64,000 bases of DNA, taken from contig CATNEN010000015.1 of NCBI GenBank assembly GCA_950097015.1, positions 1,471,501 through 1,535,500 of the forward strand. Reading direction: 5' to 3'. The DNA comes from Macrostomum hystrix. Taxonomy: Eukaryota > Platyhelminthes > Macrostomidae. This document shows, piece after piece, positions 1 through 10,739 of this stretch. Numbering within the stretch: the stretch's first letter is position 1; each line of letters opens with the position of its first letter. A model generated the notes under the pieces. That model was not told where the DNA came from. It ran no database searches and worked only from the letters and a program-made list of their open reading frames with translations. The position numbers and the translations under genes are program-made.

Positions 1-831
1 TGGACTGAAGTGGAGCGGATGGCTGTCACTTGGACTGGAGTAGAGTGGATGGCTGTCACTTGGACTGAAGTGGATGGCTGTCACTTGGACTGGAGTAGAG
101 TGGATGGCTGTCACTTGGACTGAAGTGGATGGCTGTCACTTGGACTGGAGTAGAGTGGATGGCTGTCACTTGGACTGGAGTGATTGGCTGTCACTTGGAC
201 TGGAGTGGATGGCTGTCGCTTGGACTTGAGTGGATGGCTGTCGCTTGGACTGGAGTGGATGGCTGTCACTTGGACTGGAGTGGATGGCTGTCGCTTGGAC
301 TGGAGTGGATGGCTGTCACTTGGACTGGAGTGGTTGGCTGTCGCTTGGACTGGAGTGGATCGCTGTCGCTTGGACTGGAGTGGATGGCTGTCACTTGGAC
401 TAGAGTGGATGGCTGTCGCTTGGAATAGAGTGGATGGCTGTCACTTGGACTGGAGTGATTGGCTGTCACTTGGGCTGGAGTGGTTGGCTGTCACTTGGAC
501 TGGAGTGATTGGCTGTCACTTGGACTGGAGTGGTTGGCTGTCACTTGGACTGAAGTGGTTGGCTGTCACTTGGACTGGAGTGGTTGGCTGTCACTTGGAC
601 TGGAGTGGTTGGCTGTCACTTGGACTGAAGTGGTTGGCTGTCACTTGGACTGGAGTGGTTGGCTGTCACTTGGACTGGAGTGATTGGCTGTCACTTGGAC
701 TGGAGTGGTTGGCTGTCACTTGGACTGGAGTGGTTGGCTGTCACTTGGACTGAAGTGGACTAAATTAGAAGGCTGTCACCTGGACTAGATTAGAAGGCTG
801 TCACCTGGACTAAATTAGAAGGCTGTCACCA
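1..831. repeat. 25-bp minisatellite, continues past left edge
   Basis: About 33 copies of a 25-bp unit built around GGCTGTCACTTGGACTGGAG, with A/G and T/G variants. The last two or three copies (from about 760) diverge to a GGCTGTCACCTGGACTA form. 25 is not a multiple of 3 and the unit has no stop codon in some phases, so meaningless reading frames of 60-190 codons run through it. It lies in the intron upstream of the first visible ZIP exon. Confidence 0.97.
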
Positions 832-906
832 GTACTGTTTACTTCGGTTGCCACATGCATTACTAGCTCAAACATGCCAGTCTGCTGACGCCCTGTTCCC
901 CCCCAG

Positions 907-1095
907 GCCCTTTTCCCCGAGACTGACGACGCGCATGATCACGGGAAGGACGAAAAGGACGCGGTGGACCACATGGGCACCCTGTACCGGTGCCTGACTG
1001 CCCTGATGGGTATCTACTGCTTCTTTGTCATCGAGCGCATCACCGTTCTTTGCCAAAATAGGCGCAGTCGCAGGCGCAACAGTGCCAGGAGACCT
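907..1095 (+). CDS. ZIP exon with end of TM2 and TM3
   Basis: The acceptor is a C-run ending CCCCCAG at 906 and the donor is CCT|GTGAGT at 1096; phase 0 in and out, 63 codons. It encodes ALFPETDDAHDHGKDEKD (the loop after TM2, comparable to LLHLIPE in relatives), then TM3 (LTALMGIYCFFVIERIT) and a basic cytosolic stretch rich in Arg. Confidence 0.9.
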
Positions 1096-4000
1096 GTGAG
1101 TGCAATTCTTCTCGTGGTTTGCACTGAATTATGCTCGTATATTCCAGCAATAGAAATAGATAGCTGTAGGAATGTGAGCACTGTACCTTACCTCTAAATG
1201 ATCGTCTCTTTGACGCTTTCACGCTTTCCTTTCGTAAGTTGTTCGCAACAATCTGGTTTTATTTTGTTTCACTTTTTTCAGTTTTCGCTTTCCGCACTGG
1301 TGCGTTCTTGGCCTGTGGCTTTGAGTTGTCAGATCAATTCTGTATATTACTGCTTTAGTATTTTAGAGACCCCATACTAATCCCTACTCATTCACCCCCT
1401 GCTGCTACCGGGTGTGCTCAAGGGAGATCGGTTTAATTAGGCTGAGTAGAAACTTGCACAGCGTAAGCTAACACCTGTCTAGAATATAGAATTCAGTATT
1501 GTTTGTGATAGTAGATGTTGTCGTGTACTCGCCTGAGTCATGTGCCAGCAAACCACTTAGAAAATATGGCTCGTTTCTCATTTTTCTGCTTTTGTTTTGT
1601 TACCAATTATCTTTAGCAATGCATCACCTTATAGATTGTCACGTCCACTGTTGTCTAGTGTACAATAATTTTTGTACTTTTGTTGTCACTCTTTCCACCT
1701 GTTATTTCACAACCATCGAACTCCCCCCAACAATTTTCCCTTCCATCCCATTCAAAATTATTCCTACCACCACTTCGTGAAAATCCCTACCATATCACTC
1801 CACAATGATCCCTCCCTTTTCCCCTCACAATGATCTTCCCACCCCCTCACAATGATCTTCCCACCCCCTCACAATGATCTTCCCACCCCCTCACAATGAT
1901 CTTCCCACCCCCTCACAATGATCTTCCCACCCCCTCATAATAATCTTCCCACCCCCTCACAATGATCTTCCTACCCCTCACAATGATCTTCCCATCCCCT
2001 CACAATGATCTTCCTATCCCCTCCGATCTATTGATCTGTGATATATTGTATCCCCAAGTCACCAATGAATTTTTATCCCTCAATAGGAATTTTGGTAAGC
2101 TGTGTCACATGTAGCCACTCTCAGTGCAGTCTATTTTTATCCCATCAGTCCCACTTTGGTGCAGCCTCTCCGCCACCCCCCCTGAATCCCTCGGGGCGGA
2201 CCTGAACACAGCCCAGATGGCGCGTTCGTTATCCGCTTCATCGAATGGCTCCCCAGGCTCGCACGTCGCCCTTAGCTGCTCGTCATCAGCCATCGTCACC
2301 GATGCGTCAAACCCAGGAGCTGCCCTACCCGGATTTAAAAGCCCAACCGACGGTTCAAGAAACCCCAGCAACCTTGTCATTTGTTCAATTAGGCGCCTCA
2401 TCATAGCGGAAACTGCGGAGCTGCTGGGTTCAACTGGGGCTTCGCTCTAGGCCCTGTCTCTATCTAGGGCCTCTTCTAGCTGATTCCCTGTTAGCCAAAC
2501 ACTTTTTTCTGTGTGCTCATCCGTGCTCAAAGCTCGCAGTCTATTTCTCGCGTCTCCTCCCCGCATTGCTCATTTTTGCAGCAGTCAAATTCGTCAAATG
2601 TGGGCGAGAAGCTGTGCAACCCGTTCCACAGGTCCTACGCCAACCTCACCGGAGGAACTCAGCGTGAGTACTGCTTCTGCTGCTGCTGCTGCCGCTGCTG
2701 CTGCTGCTGCTGAATGCAATGCTTAATTTCTCTAGCAGATCCCATTTTGCGGAGATTTTGCGGAGACTGTCACTGACAGATTGATCCCTGAGATAGACTG
2801 GCTGGAACTCAGACACTCGGGACACAGGAAGCATCAGTAGCATCAGTGTTTTTTTACTCTGTTAGAAATCTTTTTTGCAGCTGAATCCGTAATCTGCGAA
2901 GCTGCCGCCGCCGCCGCCGTTGAAGCTGCCGAAGCCGCGGCCGATGACCTGACTGTGGAATTCCTGCACGACTGCAACCGCTGCACAGCCAATGCGGCTA
3001 ACGTAGCTGCCGCTGCTGCCGCCGCAGCTGCCGCCGACGCAGCCAAGGCCAATGCGACAGAGAGCGACAGCAACGGAAACAACGGCGGCTGCTTCCGTCG
3101 TCTGTCCGCCTGCGGCAGCCCTCAGCAGCAAAAGAACAATCACAATGACAATCAACACAATGACTACGAGAAGCCGCAGCCACCGCAGGAGTCAGAACTG
3201 GCCAGCATCGTCTCGCCGCTAACTGTCACTCCGGCTACGAATGTCGCGGTGATCGACGACTCGACAACTGTAGCCGACGACTCGGCCAGCGCGACCATCT
3301 GTCGGCGCAGCGCGGGCGCTGTCACCTTCGAGGAAACCGGCGACGATCCGAACGAAAGCGAAGGCCACGGGCACGGGCATCACGGACACTCTCACTCGCA
3401 CACCACCGTGCGGGCTCTGGCCTGGACTGTCATCATCGGCGACGGCCTGCACAACTTCTGCGACGGCATGGCCCTCGGCGCCGCTTTCGCCGCCGGCGGC
3501 AGCTCCGGCTGGTCAACCGCCGTGGCCGTTTTCTGTCACGAGCTGCCGCACGAACTTGGCGACTTCGCCGTCCTGCTGCAGGCGGGCATGTCGGTGCGGA
3601 TGGCACTGCTGGCAAACCTCGTGTCCAGCCTGGTCTGCCTGCTCGGCATGATCTGCGGTGTCTTGCTGGCCAAGGGCGCCACCAACTGGGTGTTCATGGT
3701 CACCGCCGGCATGTTCCTCTACATTGCCCTGGTTGATATGGTCAGTCAGCACCTGCTTATAAACCTATCAGCCATCCCCGTCTGTTCCGTCATTTCCTAA
3801 CAAACCCCCCTTATCCTGTCAGTCAGCAAATCCATCAACAAACCAACTCCTGTGTTATCCCATCCATCAACAAATCAACTCCTGTGTTATCCCATCCATC
3901 AACAAATCAACTCCTGTGCTATCCCATCGATCAACAAATCAACTCCTGTGTTATCCCATCCATCAACAAATCAACCCCTGTGTTATCCCATCCATCAACA

Positions 4001-5241
4001 AATCAACCCCTATGTTATCCCATCCATCAACAAATCAACTCCTGTGTTATCCCATCCATCAACAAATCAACTCCTGTGTTATCCCATCCATCAACAAATC
4101 AACTCCTGTGTTATCCCATCGATCAACAAATCAACTCCTGTGTTATCCCATCCATCAACAAATCAACCCCTGTGTTATCCCATCCATCAACAAATCAACT
4201 CCTGTGTTATCCCATCCATCAACAAATCAACTCCTGTGTTATCCCATCCATCAACAAATCAACTCCTGTGTTATCCCATCCATCAACAAATCAACTCCTG
4301 TGTTATCCCATCGATCAACAAATCAACTCCTGTGTTATCCCATCCATCAACAAATCAACTCCTGTGTTATCCCATCCATCAACAAATCAACTCCTGTGTT
4401 ATCCCATCCATCAACAAATCAACTCCTGTGTTATCCCACCCATCAACAAATCAACTCCTGTGTTATCCCATCGATCAACAAATCAACTCCTGTGTTATCC
4501 CATCCATCAACAAATCAACCCCTGTGTTATCCCACCCATCAACAAATCAACTCCTGTGTTATCCCATCCATCAACAAATCAACTCCTGTGTTATCCCATC
4601 GATCAACAAATCAACTCCTGTGTTATCCCATCCATCAACAAATCAACTCCTGTGTTATCCCATCCATCAACAAATCAACTCCTGTGTTATCCCATCCATC
4701 AACAAATCAACTCCTGTGTTATCCCACCCATCAACAAATCAACTCCTGTGTTATCCCATCGATCAACAAATCAACTCCTGTGTTATCCCATCCATCAACA
4801 AATCAACTCCTGTGTTATCCCACCCATCAACAAATCAACTCCTGTGTTATCCCATCCATCAACAAATCAACTCCTTTGTTATCCCATCGATCAACAAATC
4901 AACTCCTGTGTTATCCCATCCATCAACAAATCAACTCCTGTGTTATCCCATCCATCAACAAATCAACTCCTGTGTTATCCCACCCATCAACAAATCAACT
5001 CCTGTGTTATCCCATCCATCAACAAATCAACTCCTGTGTTATCCCATCCATCAACAAATCAACTCCTGTGTTATCCCATCCATCAACAAATCAACTCCAG
5101 ATGCCCGAGCTGACAACGGAGAAGTCTACCCGCGGCCCTGGGCCCTGCGTTGTGTTCTTCTGGCAGAACGTGGGCTTCTTCATTGGCGCCGGCATCATGC
5201 TGCTGATTTCACTGTTTGAGCACAAGATCATCCGCTTCTAG
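907..5241 (+). CDS. ZIP (SLC39A, LIV-1 subfamily) zinc transporter, 3' part of gene, four exons
   Basis: Exons 907-1095, 2582-2663, 2881-3740 and 5101-5241 join in compatible phases (0-0, 0-1, 1-0, 0-stop) to give 423 residues. ZIP proteins move Zn2+ and related metals into the cytosol across the plasma or organelle membrane. Family marks seen: TM3 (GIYCFFVIERI); a His-rich loop (GHGHHGHSHSH); TM4 with HNFCDG, the canonical HNFxDG site; TM5 with HELPHELGDFAVLL, the LIV-1 HEXPHEXGD metal site; TM6-TM7; and in the last exon PEL followed by TM8 (QNVGFFIGAGIMLLISLFEH). The N-terminus, TM1 and most of TM2 must lie left of the window. The TM3-TM4 loop carries long Ala runs. The paralogue (ZIP4/6/10/12-like) cannot be decided from this part. 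I see no clear AATAAA within a few hundred bases of the stop. Confidence 0.93.
1096..1796 (+). other. ZIP intron, unique sequence
   Basis: T-rich intron sequence between the TM3 exon and the next exon. I see no further exon, repeat or RNA gene in it. Confidence 0.6.
1797..2025. repeat. 22-bp minisatellite in ZIP intron
   Basis: About ten copies of a 22-bp unit, CACAATGATCTTCCCACCCC plus two bases, degenerating at both ends. Sense strand is pyrimidine-rich. Confidence 0.93.
2105..2404 (-). pseudogene. Possible inserted coding fragment inside ZIP intron (unidentified)
   Basis: A 99-codon minus-strand frame starts MMRRLIEQMTRLLGFLEP, continues with an acidic part (EPGEPFDEADNERAIWAVF) and ends CTESGYM-stop. 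Its codon use (GC-rich third positions, mixed residues) looks more protein-like than the surrounding intron, and the open frame extends a little further 5' without a start. It could be a gag- or ORF1-like remnant of a retroelement. I recognise no domain, and the plus strand is also open here (2124-2450), so chance is possible. Confidence 0.25.
2582..2663 (+). CDS. ZIP small exon in TM3-TM4 loop
   Basis: The acceptor is CATTTTTGCAG|CAG and the donor CTCAGC|GTGAGT; phase 0 in, 1 out; 27 codons plus one base. It encodes QSNSSNVGEKLCNPFHRSYA followed by NLTGGTQ. The assignment rests on the splice sites and phase fit to both neighbours. Confidence 0.75.
2684..2714 (+). repeat. CTG trinucleotide tract
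   Basis: (CTG/CCG)n tract about 20 bp downstream of the donor of the small ZIP exon, in the short 217-bp intron. Similar tracts occur at 5317-5338, 17386-17420 and 38371-38397. Confidence 0.9.
2881..3740 (+). CDS. ZIP main exon: variable Ala-rich loop, His-rich loop, TM4-TM7
   Basis: The acceptor is ATCTTTTTTGCAG|CT and the donor GATATG|GTCAGT; phase 1 in, 0 out, 286 full codons. Order: Ala-rich segment with two Cys (DCNRC); a second Ala run; Asn/Ser-rich spacer; HGHGHHGHSHSH; TM4 with GDGLHNFCDGMALGAAF; TM5 with CHELPHELGDFAVLL; TM6 (MALLANLVSSLVCLLGMICG); TM7 (FMVTAGMFLYIALVDM). The metal-binding His, Asp and Glu residues expected for LIV-1 ZIPs are all present. Confidence 0.93.
3825..5098. 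repeat. 32-bp minisatellite filling the last ZIP intron
   Basis: About 40 copies of a 32-bp unit containing ATCAACAAATCAACTCCTGT and GTTATCCCATC, very uniform, with CCATC/CGATC/CCACC variants. The unit has no stop in plus frames, so three spurious frames of over 400 codons exist. The final copy is cut by the 3' splice site: its CAACTCC is followed by AG and the last exon. Confidence 0.98.
5101..5241 (+). CDS. ZIP last exon with TM8 and stop
   Basis: The acceptor CAACTCCAG|ATG lies in the last copy of the 32-bp repeat; phase 0; 46 residues and TAG at 5239. It begins MPELTTEK, the PEL that follows ..LVDM in LIV-1 ZIPs, so residues align exactly across the splice. TM8 is VVFFWQNVGFFIGAGIMLLI, followed by SLFEHKIIRF, which matches the short C-terminus normal for the family. 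Confidence 0.93.
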   Translation: MPELTTEKSTRGPGPCVVFFWQNVGFFIGAGIMLLISLFEHKIIRF

Positions 5242-6220
5242 CTGATGAAACAGTTGCAATGCTTTGAGTACAACTGCTCATTCTCTGTGGGACCTAATAT
5301 GTGCATTAGGCATGCTGCTGCTGCTGCTGCTGCTGCTAAATTTCGCTTTCTGAAAACTTCTAATTTTAATTTGTTATAATACCAATCAGCAATACGCTAC
5401 AGTGTTACCTCCGAAAGTCACTGATTTTTTGCTTACGTATATTATGAGACCTAAGAAGCTATTCTCATACATAATTTTCAAGCTGGATATACTTCAGTCT
5501 TGACTTAAGTTTTCTTTCTTTGAACTATTTGTTTAATAATTTTCAAGTATTTGCTAGCAGACACTTTCATTTGTTGCAATTCCTAGCTTTGCTAAAGTCT
5601 TTTGTTTTCTATTTTAAATTCGCGCTGGAAAGTCGTTTAAAACTAAATGAATTTCTCAAAAATGTTAAGACTAAATTTCATTTTTTAATAACCTCCTTGT
5701 GCTTTGTTATACTTTTTCGCGCGGATTTAAAAATCGGAACATTGTTTATCGATTTTGCAGCATTTCGACTGAGCCAGTCACACTTTGAGGGAGGATTTGG
5801 GCACCCCCCGGTTTGCGTGCAAGAATATTTTGTTTTTATTTTACACAACCCGAAACCCATATCCGCTGGCTGCTTTCCGGTACCAGGTGTGCGAGCTCTT
5901 CTGCTGCCGTGCAAACATTTGCCCCATTGTGCGAGCCTTCTGTCTTCTTTGTAAAGCATCCCCAACTGTAACAGCTCCGTGCTCACACTGGCTCTTTGCC
6001 TGCTCTATTTAGCCTTGCTTGCTTTGCATTGAGCGCTGATAAAAATGTCACAGAAAGTGCATTCTCTTCGCTTCTTCATCAGTCCTCTATGCCTCTATGC
6101 CTATATTGTACGCTGACCTTGTGCCACCCGTTTAACACCTGCTGATTCGGACTGTGTTGCCTGTGTTTGCGCGGCTTTGTCAATACTTGTTCTATCTACT
6201 TTAATTTCCTATTTCTTTTT
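5242..6220 (+). other. ZIP 3' UTR and downstream spacer
   Basis: AT-rich sequence after the stop, with a perfect (CTG)7-type tract at 5317-5338, probably within the 3' UTR. No canonical AATAAA was found. Nothing else recognised. Confidence 0.5.
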
Positions 6221-6815
6221 CCCATATCCCATATCCCATCTCTCACATCCCATATCCTGTATCCCATCTCTCACATCCCATATCCCGTATCGCATCTCTC
6301 ACATCCCATATCCCTTGTCCAATCTCTCACATCCCATATCCCTTGTCCAATCTCTCACATCCCATATTCCGTATCCCATCTATCACATCCCATATCCCGT
6401 ATCCCATCTATCACATCCCATATCCCGTATCCCATCTATCACATCCCATATCCCGTATCCCATCTCTCACATCCCACATCCCGTATCCCATCTCTCACAT
6501 CCCATTTCCCGTATCCCATCTCTCACATCCCATATTCCATATCACATATCTTGCATCCCATATCCCGTATCCCATCTCTCACATCCCATATCCCGTATCC
6601 CATCTCTCACATCCCATATTCCATATCACATATCTTGCATCCCATATCCCGTATCCCATCTCTCACATCCCATATCCCGTGTCCAATCTCTCACATCCCA
6701 TATCCCGTATCCCATCTCTCACATCCCATATTCCGTATCCTATCTCTCGCATCCCATATTCCGTATCCCATCTCTCACATCCCACATCCCGTATCCCATC
6801 TCCCACATCCCGTAG
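6221..6815. repeat. 28-bp minisatellite (CATATCCC/CATCTCTCA)
   Basis: About 21 copies of a 28-bp unit made of ACATCCCATATCCCGTATCC plus CATCTCTC. It is itself built from shorter TATCCCR-like words, so older internal duplication is visible. Confidence 0.96.
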
Positions 6816-7081
6816 TATTCTTGTATATTAGTGATAATGGAAGTTCCTTAAAAGGAATTTCAACTCCTGTTTGACCCGCATGTTCTGGCTAATTAAATAG
6901 TTCAATTAGCACAGCCAATCACCAGTTCGGCAATCACTTCCAGTTGCTATGCCGCAATACCTGTTGACTTTCTATTCCCAGCGCAGTGTGTATGATTTAT
7001 CGATTTATCAGCTCTGCATTGCAACCGGTATATAACGGATAACGGTCACAGCTGAAGCTCATAATTTTGTTTTTCCATTTT

Positions 7082-7790
7082 TCTAACCGTTGTGTGACCG
7101 TTACTAACAGTCACATGTGTGACCATACCTAACAATCACACGTGTGACCGTTACTAACAGTCACATGTGTGACCATACCTAACAATCACACGTGTGACCA
7201 TCCCTAACAGGCACATGTGTGACCATCCCTAACAATCACACGTGTGACCATCCCTAACAGTCACATGTGGGACCATCCCTAACAGTCACATGTGTGACCA
7301 TCCCTAACAGGCACATGTGTGACCATCCCTAACAATCACACGTGTGACCATCCCTAACAATCACATGTGTGACCATCCCTAACAGTCACACGTGTGACCA
7401 TCCCTAACAGTCACACGTGTGACCATCCCTAACAGTCACATGTGTGACCATCCCTAACAGTCACATGTGTGACCATCCCTAACAGTCACATGTGTGACCA
7501 TCCCTAACAGTCACATGTGTGACCATCCCTAACAGTCACATGTGTGACCATCCCTAACAGTCACATGTGTGACCATCCCTAACAGTCACATGTGTGACCA
7601 TCCCTAACAGTCACATGTGTGACCATCCCTAACAGTCACATGTGGGACCATCCCTAACAGTCACATGTGTGACCATCCCTAACAGTCACATGTGTGACCA
7701 TCCCTAACAGTCACATGTGTGACCATCCCTAACAGTCACATGTGTGACCATCCCTAACAGTCACATGTGTGACCATCCCTAACAGTCACA
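7082..7790. repeat. 25-bp minisatellite of E-box palindromes
   Basis: About 28 copies of a 25-bp unit with the self-complementary core TCACATGTGTGA or GTCACACGTGTGAC followed by CATCCCTAACA. The 5' copies alternate CACGTG and CACATG cores; the 3' half is almost pure CACATG. Every unit can form a short cruciform and holds a bHLH E-box (CANNTG). Confidence 0.97.
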
Positions 7791-8389
7791 AAAGTTATTT
7801 TGCATACTTTGTAATCAAAATGGTGACACAAGCACGGCGGTCAGCATGCATGTGATGGTAAAGGGACATGTTTTGTGACCGTTGTCCGTTCTATTCGGCT
7901 AGTTTATTCCACTTATCGGCGAAAAGTTTTTCAGTCAAGTTTATCTCTCTATAATATTCTGTCCTGTTGCTGATTTGCCATGGAAGCCAGTGAGGGCGCC
8001 ACTTTCCATTGTCCAGTGCTTGCTTGTCTGTGTCGGTTTTTTCTCTTCTAATAAGTCTTGTTTTCTTGTGCGCTATTTCTCTCTGTGTTTGTGAGTGATT
8101 TTTTGTGTTTAAATACCTGTCCGTATCTCCTGACTGTATCTAGCCACCCGAATGAGGTGTTTATCTTTCTTATAGTTTTTCTCCGCTCGGTAAGTTCTCT
8201 TGTCGGCTCGCCACAATTTTTGCAAATTGTTCGTCTTTTTGTCCGATAAGTAAATGAGCATCTGGTTTCTCGAGCGTTTATTTTGTGTCCATTTGTTCCG
8301 CTTTTTGTTTTTTTCGACCAAAATTATCGGCTTCTCGTGTGTTCTCTGTTCGTTTCATTGTGTTAATTTTCCTTAGCAATGCTCTCTCG
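7791..8389. other. T-rich spacer
   Basis: Low-complexity T-rich DNA with no gene or repeat recognised. Confidence 0.5.
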
Positions 8390-8515
8390 CGAGCCTATTA
8401 GGCCAGATGTACAGCCAGCGCGCTGAGATACGAGCTCGCGACCTGTCTTCGATAATGAGTCGAAAGCTATTAAGCAATGCGCTACAACCTCACCTGACTG
8501 TACCTGACCTGAACC
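8390..8515 (-). mobile_element. tRNA-like SINE piece, minus orientation
   Basis: Read on the minus strand, the segment TGTAGCGCATTGCTTAATAG, about 25 bases and then GGTCGCGAGCTCGTATCTC resembles a tRNA A-box/B-box arrangement. The stems are too degraded for a working tRNA, so a tRNA-derived SINE head is the likelier origin. Confidence 0.4.
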
Positions 8516-8715
8516 TTATAGCCTAAGGGTGTAGTCCAATGATTTGTGCATCCGAAAGGTCGCGAGTTCGAATCCTACTCCAAGCTAGAGAATTTGTAAA
8601 AAGCGTGCCAAAATCAGCCGGGGTTGAAATTTTCGATGGGTGTGGCGGCTACCTCCAGTCCACGGACTGAACAGTTGTACACAGTCTTTGAAAGCGCCAC
8701 GCAGTAGATCCCGCT
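8516..8715 (+). mobile_element. tRNA-derived SINE (family 2)
   Basis: The head AAGGGTGTAGTCCAATGATT ... GGTCGCGAGTTCGAATCC has an intact B-box (GGTTCGAATCC type). It is followed by a tRNA-unrelated body containing TCCAGTCCACGGACTGAAC and TTGTACAC. The same body words, in the same order, recur in minus orientation at about 59540-59690, so this is a dispersed family. Confidence 0.55.
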
Positions 8716-9250
8716 AGCTGATAATCTGTCCCAACTGGAGGCTAGGAATCATTTTCTATCTGATCTGAAGCTGTTCTGAGCACAACTCTGAATGTCTTGG
8801 CTTGGCATTGCGCAAGTGCGCAAGTCTCTAGGCTTCAAGTCGGTACTGTGTTTCTGGTCGTGGCTATCTGATTTCATCCAGAACTGATGGACGCGATTTG
8901 GCTTTCCTTTCTCAGTCACCTTCGACCAGTGGCCGCACTGGCAGGACTTTCCGTATTGATAGGATAAGAGTATCGATTTCACGCTGGCTGGATGCGGAGT
9001 CGAGCCTCAGTTCAATACTGCTCTGGTGTCCTGTTACTTCTGATGTCTGGTTTGGGAGAGACTTTAGAACTCAGTCAGTCTTGCGTCTTTGATTTCACAT
9101 TGTTGGCCGCTTGATAGTCTACGAGCGTAGTATTTCGAGCTGTGTAAGAAACAACGAGTGAACAAAAACTCCTTATTCTGACAATAATTAATCTGGATTC
9201 ATTGTGCGAAGCAGTTACGCAGAACCGAGTTGCAGTGTCATGTGATCCCT
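8716..9250. other. Spacer
   Basis: Mixed-composition DNA. Open frames here are short and unconvincing; nothing recognised. Confidence 0.5.
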
Positions 9251-10098
9251 AGAATCGTAGCAGGAAACGTAACAAACGTCGTGGCTCGAATCCGATCCGG
9301 AATAGTTAGCGAGGCATTTCCTGAATCGCAGCTAGAATGCTAGAATGGAATCTAAAACGTAGCAGAAGCCGTAGCCGGAATCGTACCTGCAACCGAAGCT
9401 AGAATCGTGGCTAAAGGCGCAATAAATGACGCGATTTGAATCGCAGCAGGAGATGTATCCAGAATCGCAGCTTGGGACATATCCAGAATCGCAGCAGGAA
9501 ATTTATCCAGAATCGCAGCAGGAGATGCATCCAGAATCGCAGCAGGAGATGTATCCAGAATCGCAGCAGGAGATGCATCCAGAATCGCAGCAGGAGATGT
9601 ATTCAGAATCGCAGCTGGGGACATATCCAGAATCGCAGCAGATGTATCCAGAATCACAGCTTGGGATATATCCAGAATCGCAGCAGGAGATGCATCCAGA
9701 ATCGCAGCAGGAGATGTATTCAGAATCGCAGCTGGGGACATATCCAGAATCGCAGCAGATATATCCAGAATCACAGCTTGGGATATATCCAGAATCGCAG
9801 CAGGAGATGTATCTAGAATCACAGCTTGTGATATATCCAGAATCGCAGCAGGAGATGCATCCAGAATCGCAGCAGGAGATGTATCCAGAATCACAGTAGG
9901 AGATGTATCCAGAATCACATCTTGGGATATATCCAGAATCGCAGCAGGAGATGTATCCAGAATCACAGCTTGGAATATATATCCAGAATCGCAGCAGGAG
10001 ATGTATCCAGAATCACAGCTTGGGATATATCCAGAATCGCAGCAGGAGCCGTATCCAGAATCGCAGCAAAGGCCGTATCCAGAATCGTAGCTGGGACC
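9251..10098. repeat. 24-bp minisatellite (ATCCAGAATCGCAGCAGGAG)
   Basis: A core array from about 9425 of units ATCCAGAATCGCAGCAGGAG plus ATGT, with a CAGCTTGGGATAT variant. It is preceded by degenerate 12-bp ancestors (GAATCGTAGCAG) from 9251. As 24 is a multiple of 3, an 8-residue peptide repeat (YPESQQEM) stays open on plus and ILDTSPAA on minus. Both strands are open and no splice or start context supports coding, so I call it non-coding. Confidence 0.93.
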
Positions 10099-10739
10099 GA
10101 ACCCTTAGCAACTAGGCCGTTGTTAGCAGTTGATACCGAGTTTGTACTGCTATTCAAGTCTGAGTGCATGGAATTGTGCCTTGGGTATAATTGCATACTT
10201 GTCAGCAGCTGTTATGGCGCCAGTTGGAGCAGATGCAGGCCTGAAACAGAAGCCAGTGTTCAGCAGTCGCTACTTCTTGTGAAGCTGGCTTGGCGTGAGA
10301 AAATTCTCAGCAGGCAGTCGGAGTCTGCTGTTGAAAACAGAACCGTCGGGGGAGGCCGCCTAGTGGATGTCACCTAAAACTGCAGAATGCATGAATTAAG
10401 GGTGCAGCAGTACCGCTTCCAAGCATAAAAGGCCTTACAGCAGCGCTCAATGCTTTCCAATTCAATGTTGGCAGCCGTTGTCCGTTGTCAGACATCGAAA
10501 TTGCGCGCTCGGACTATCGTCAAGTAAAGAATAAAGTAAAAAAACAACCGTCAACACTTGAATTGCGCATCCATATGATTTAAGCAACTACGCCCAGGAA
10601 TGATTTGCGCATTTCTTTCGGACTGCAGAGCTTATTTAATTAAACTTTTATTACCTTCGCATTTCCACTGGACGCAAAAAGACGATCTGTCTTGGCATCT
10701 AATTTCAATCAGCAACTCTTTTGGTCCGCTACATTCCTT
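10099..10739. other. Spacer
   Basis: Unique intergenic sequence between two minisatellites. Nothing recognised. Confidence 0.5.

Noticed and set aside
3852-5241. Three overlapping plus frames of 409-455 codons
   Set aside because: They are the 32-bp intronic repeat read in three phases. Only the last 46 codons (from 5101) are real ZIP exon.
8516-8600. Functional tRNA gene
   Set aside because: The B-box is good but the T-stem and acceptor stem do not pair, and a conserved non-tRNA body follows. It fits a SINE head better.
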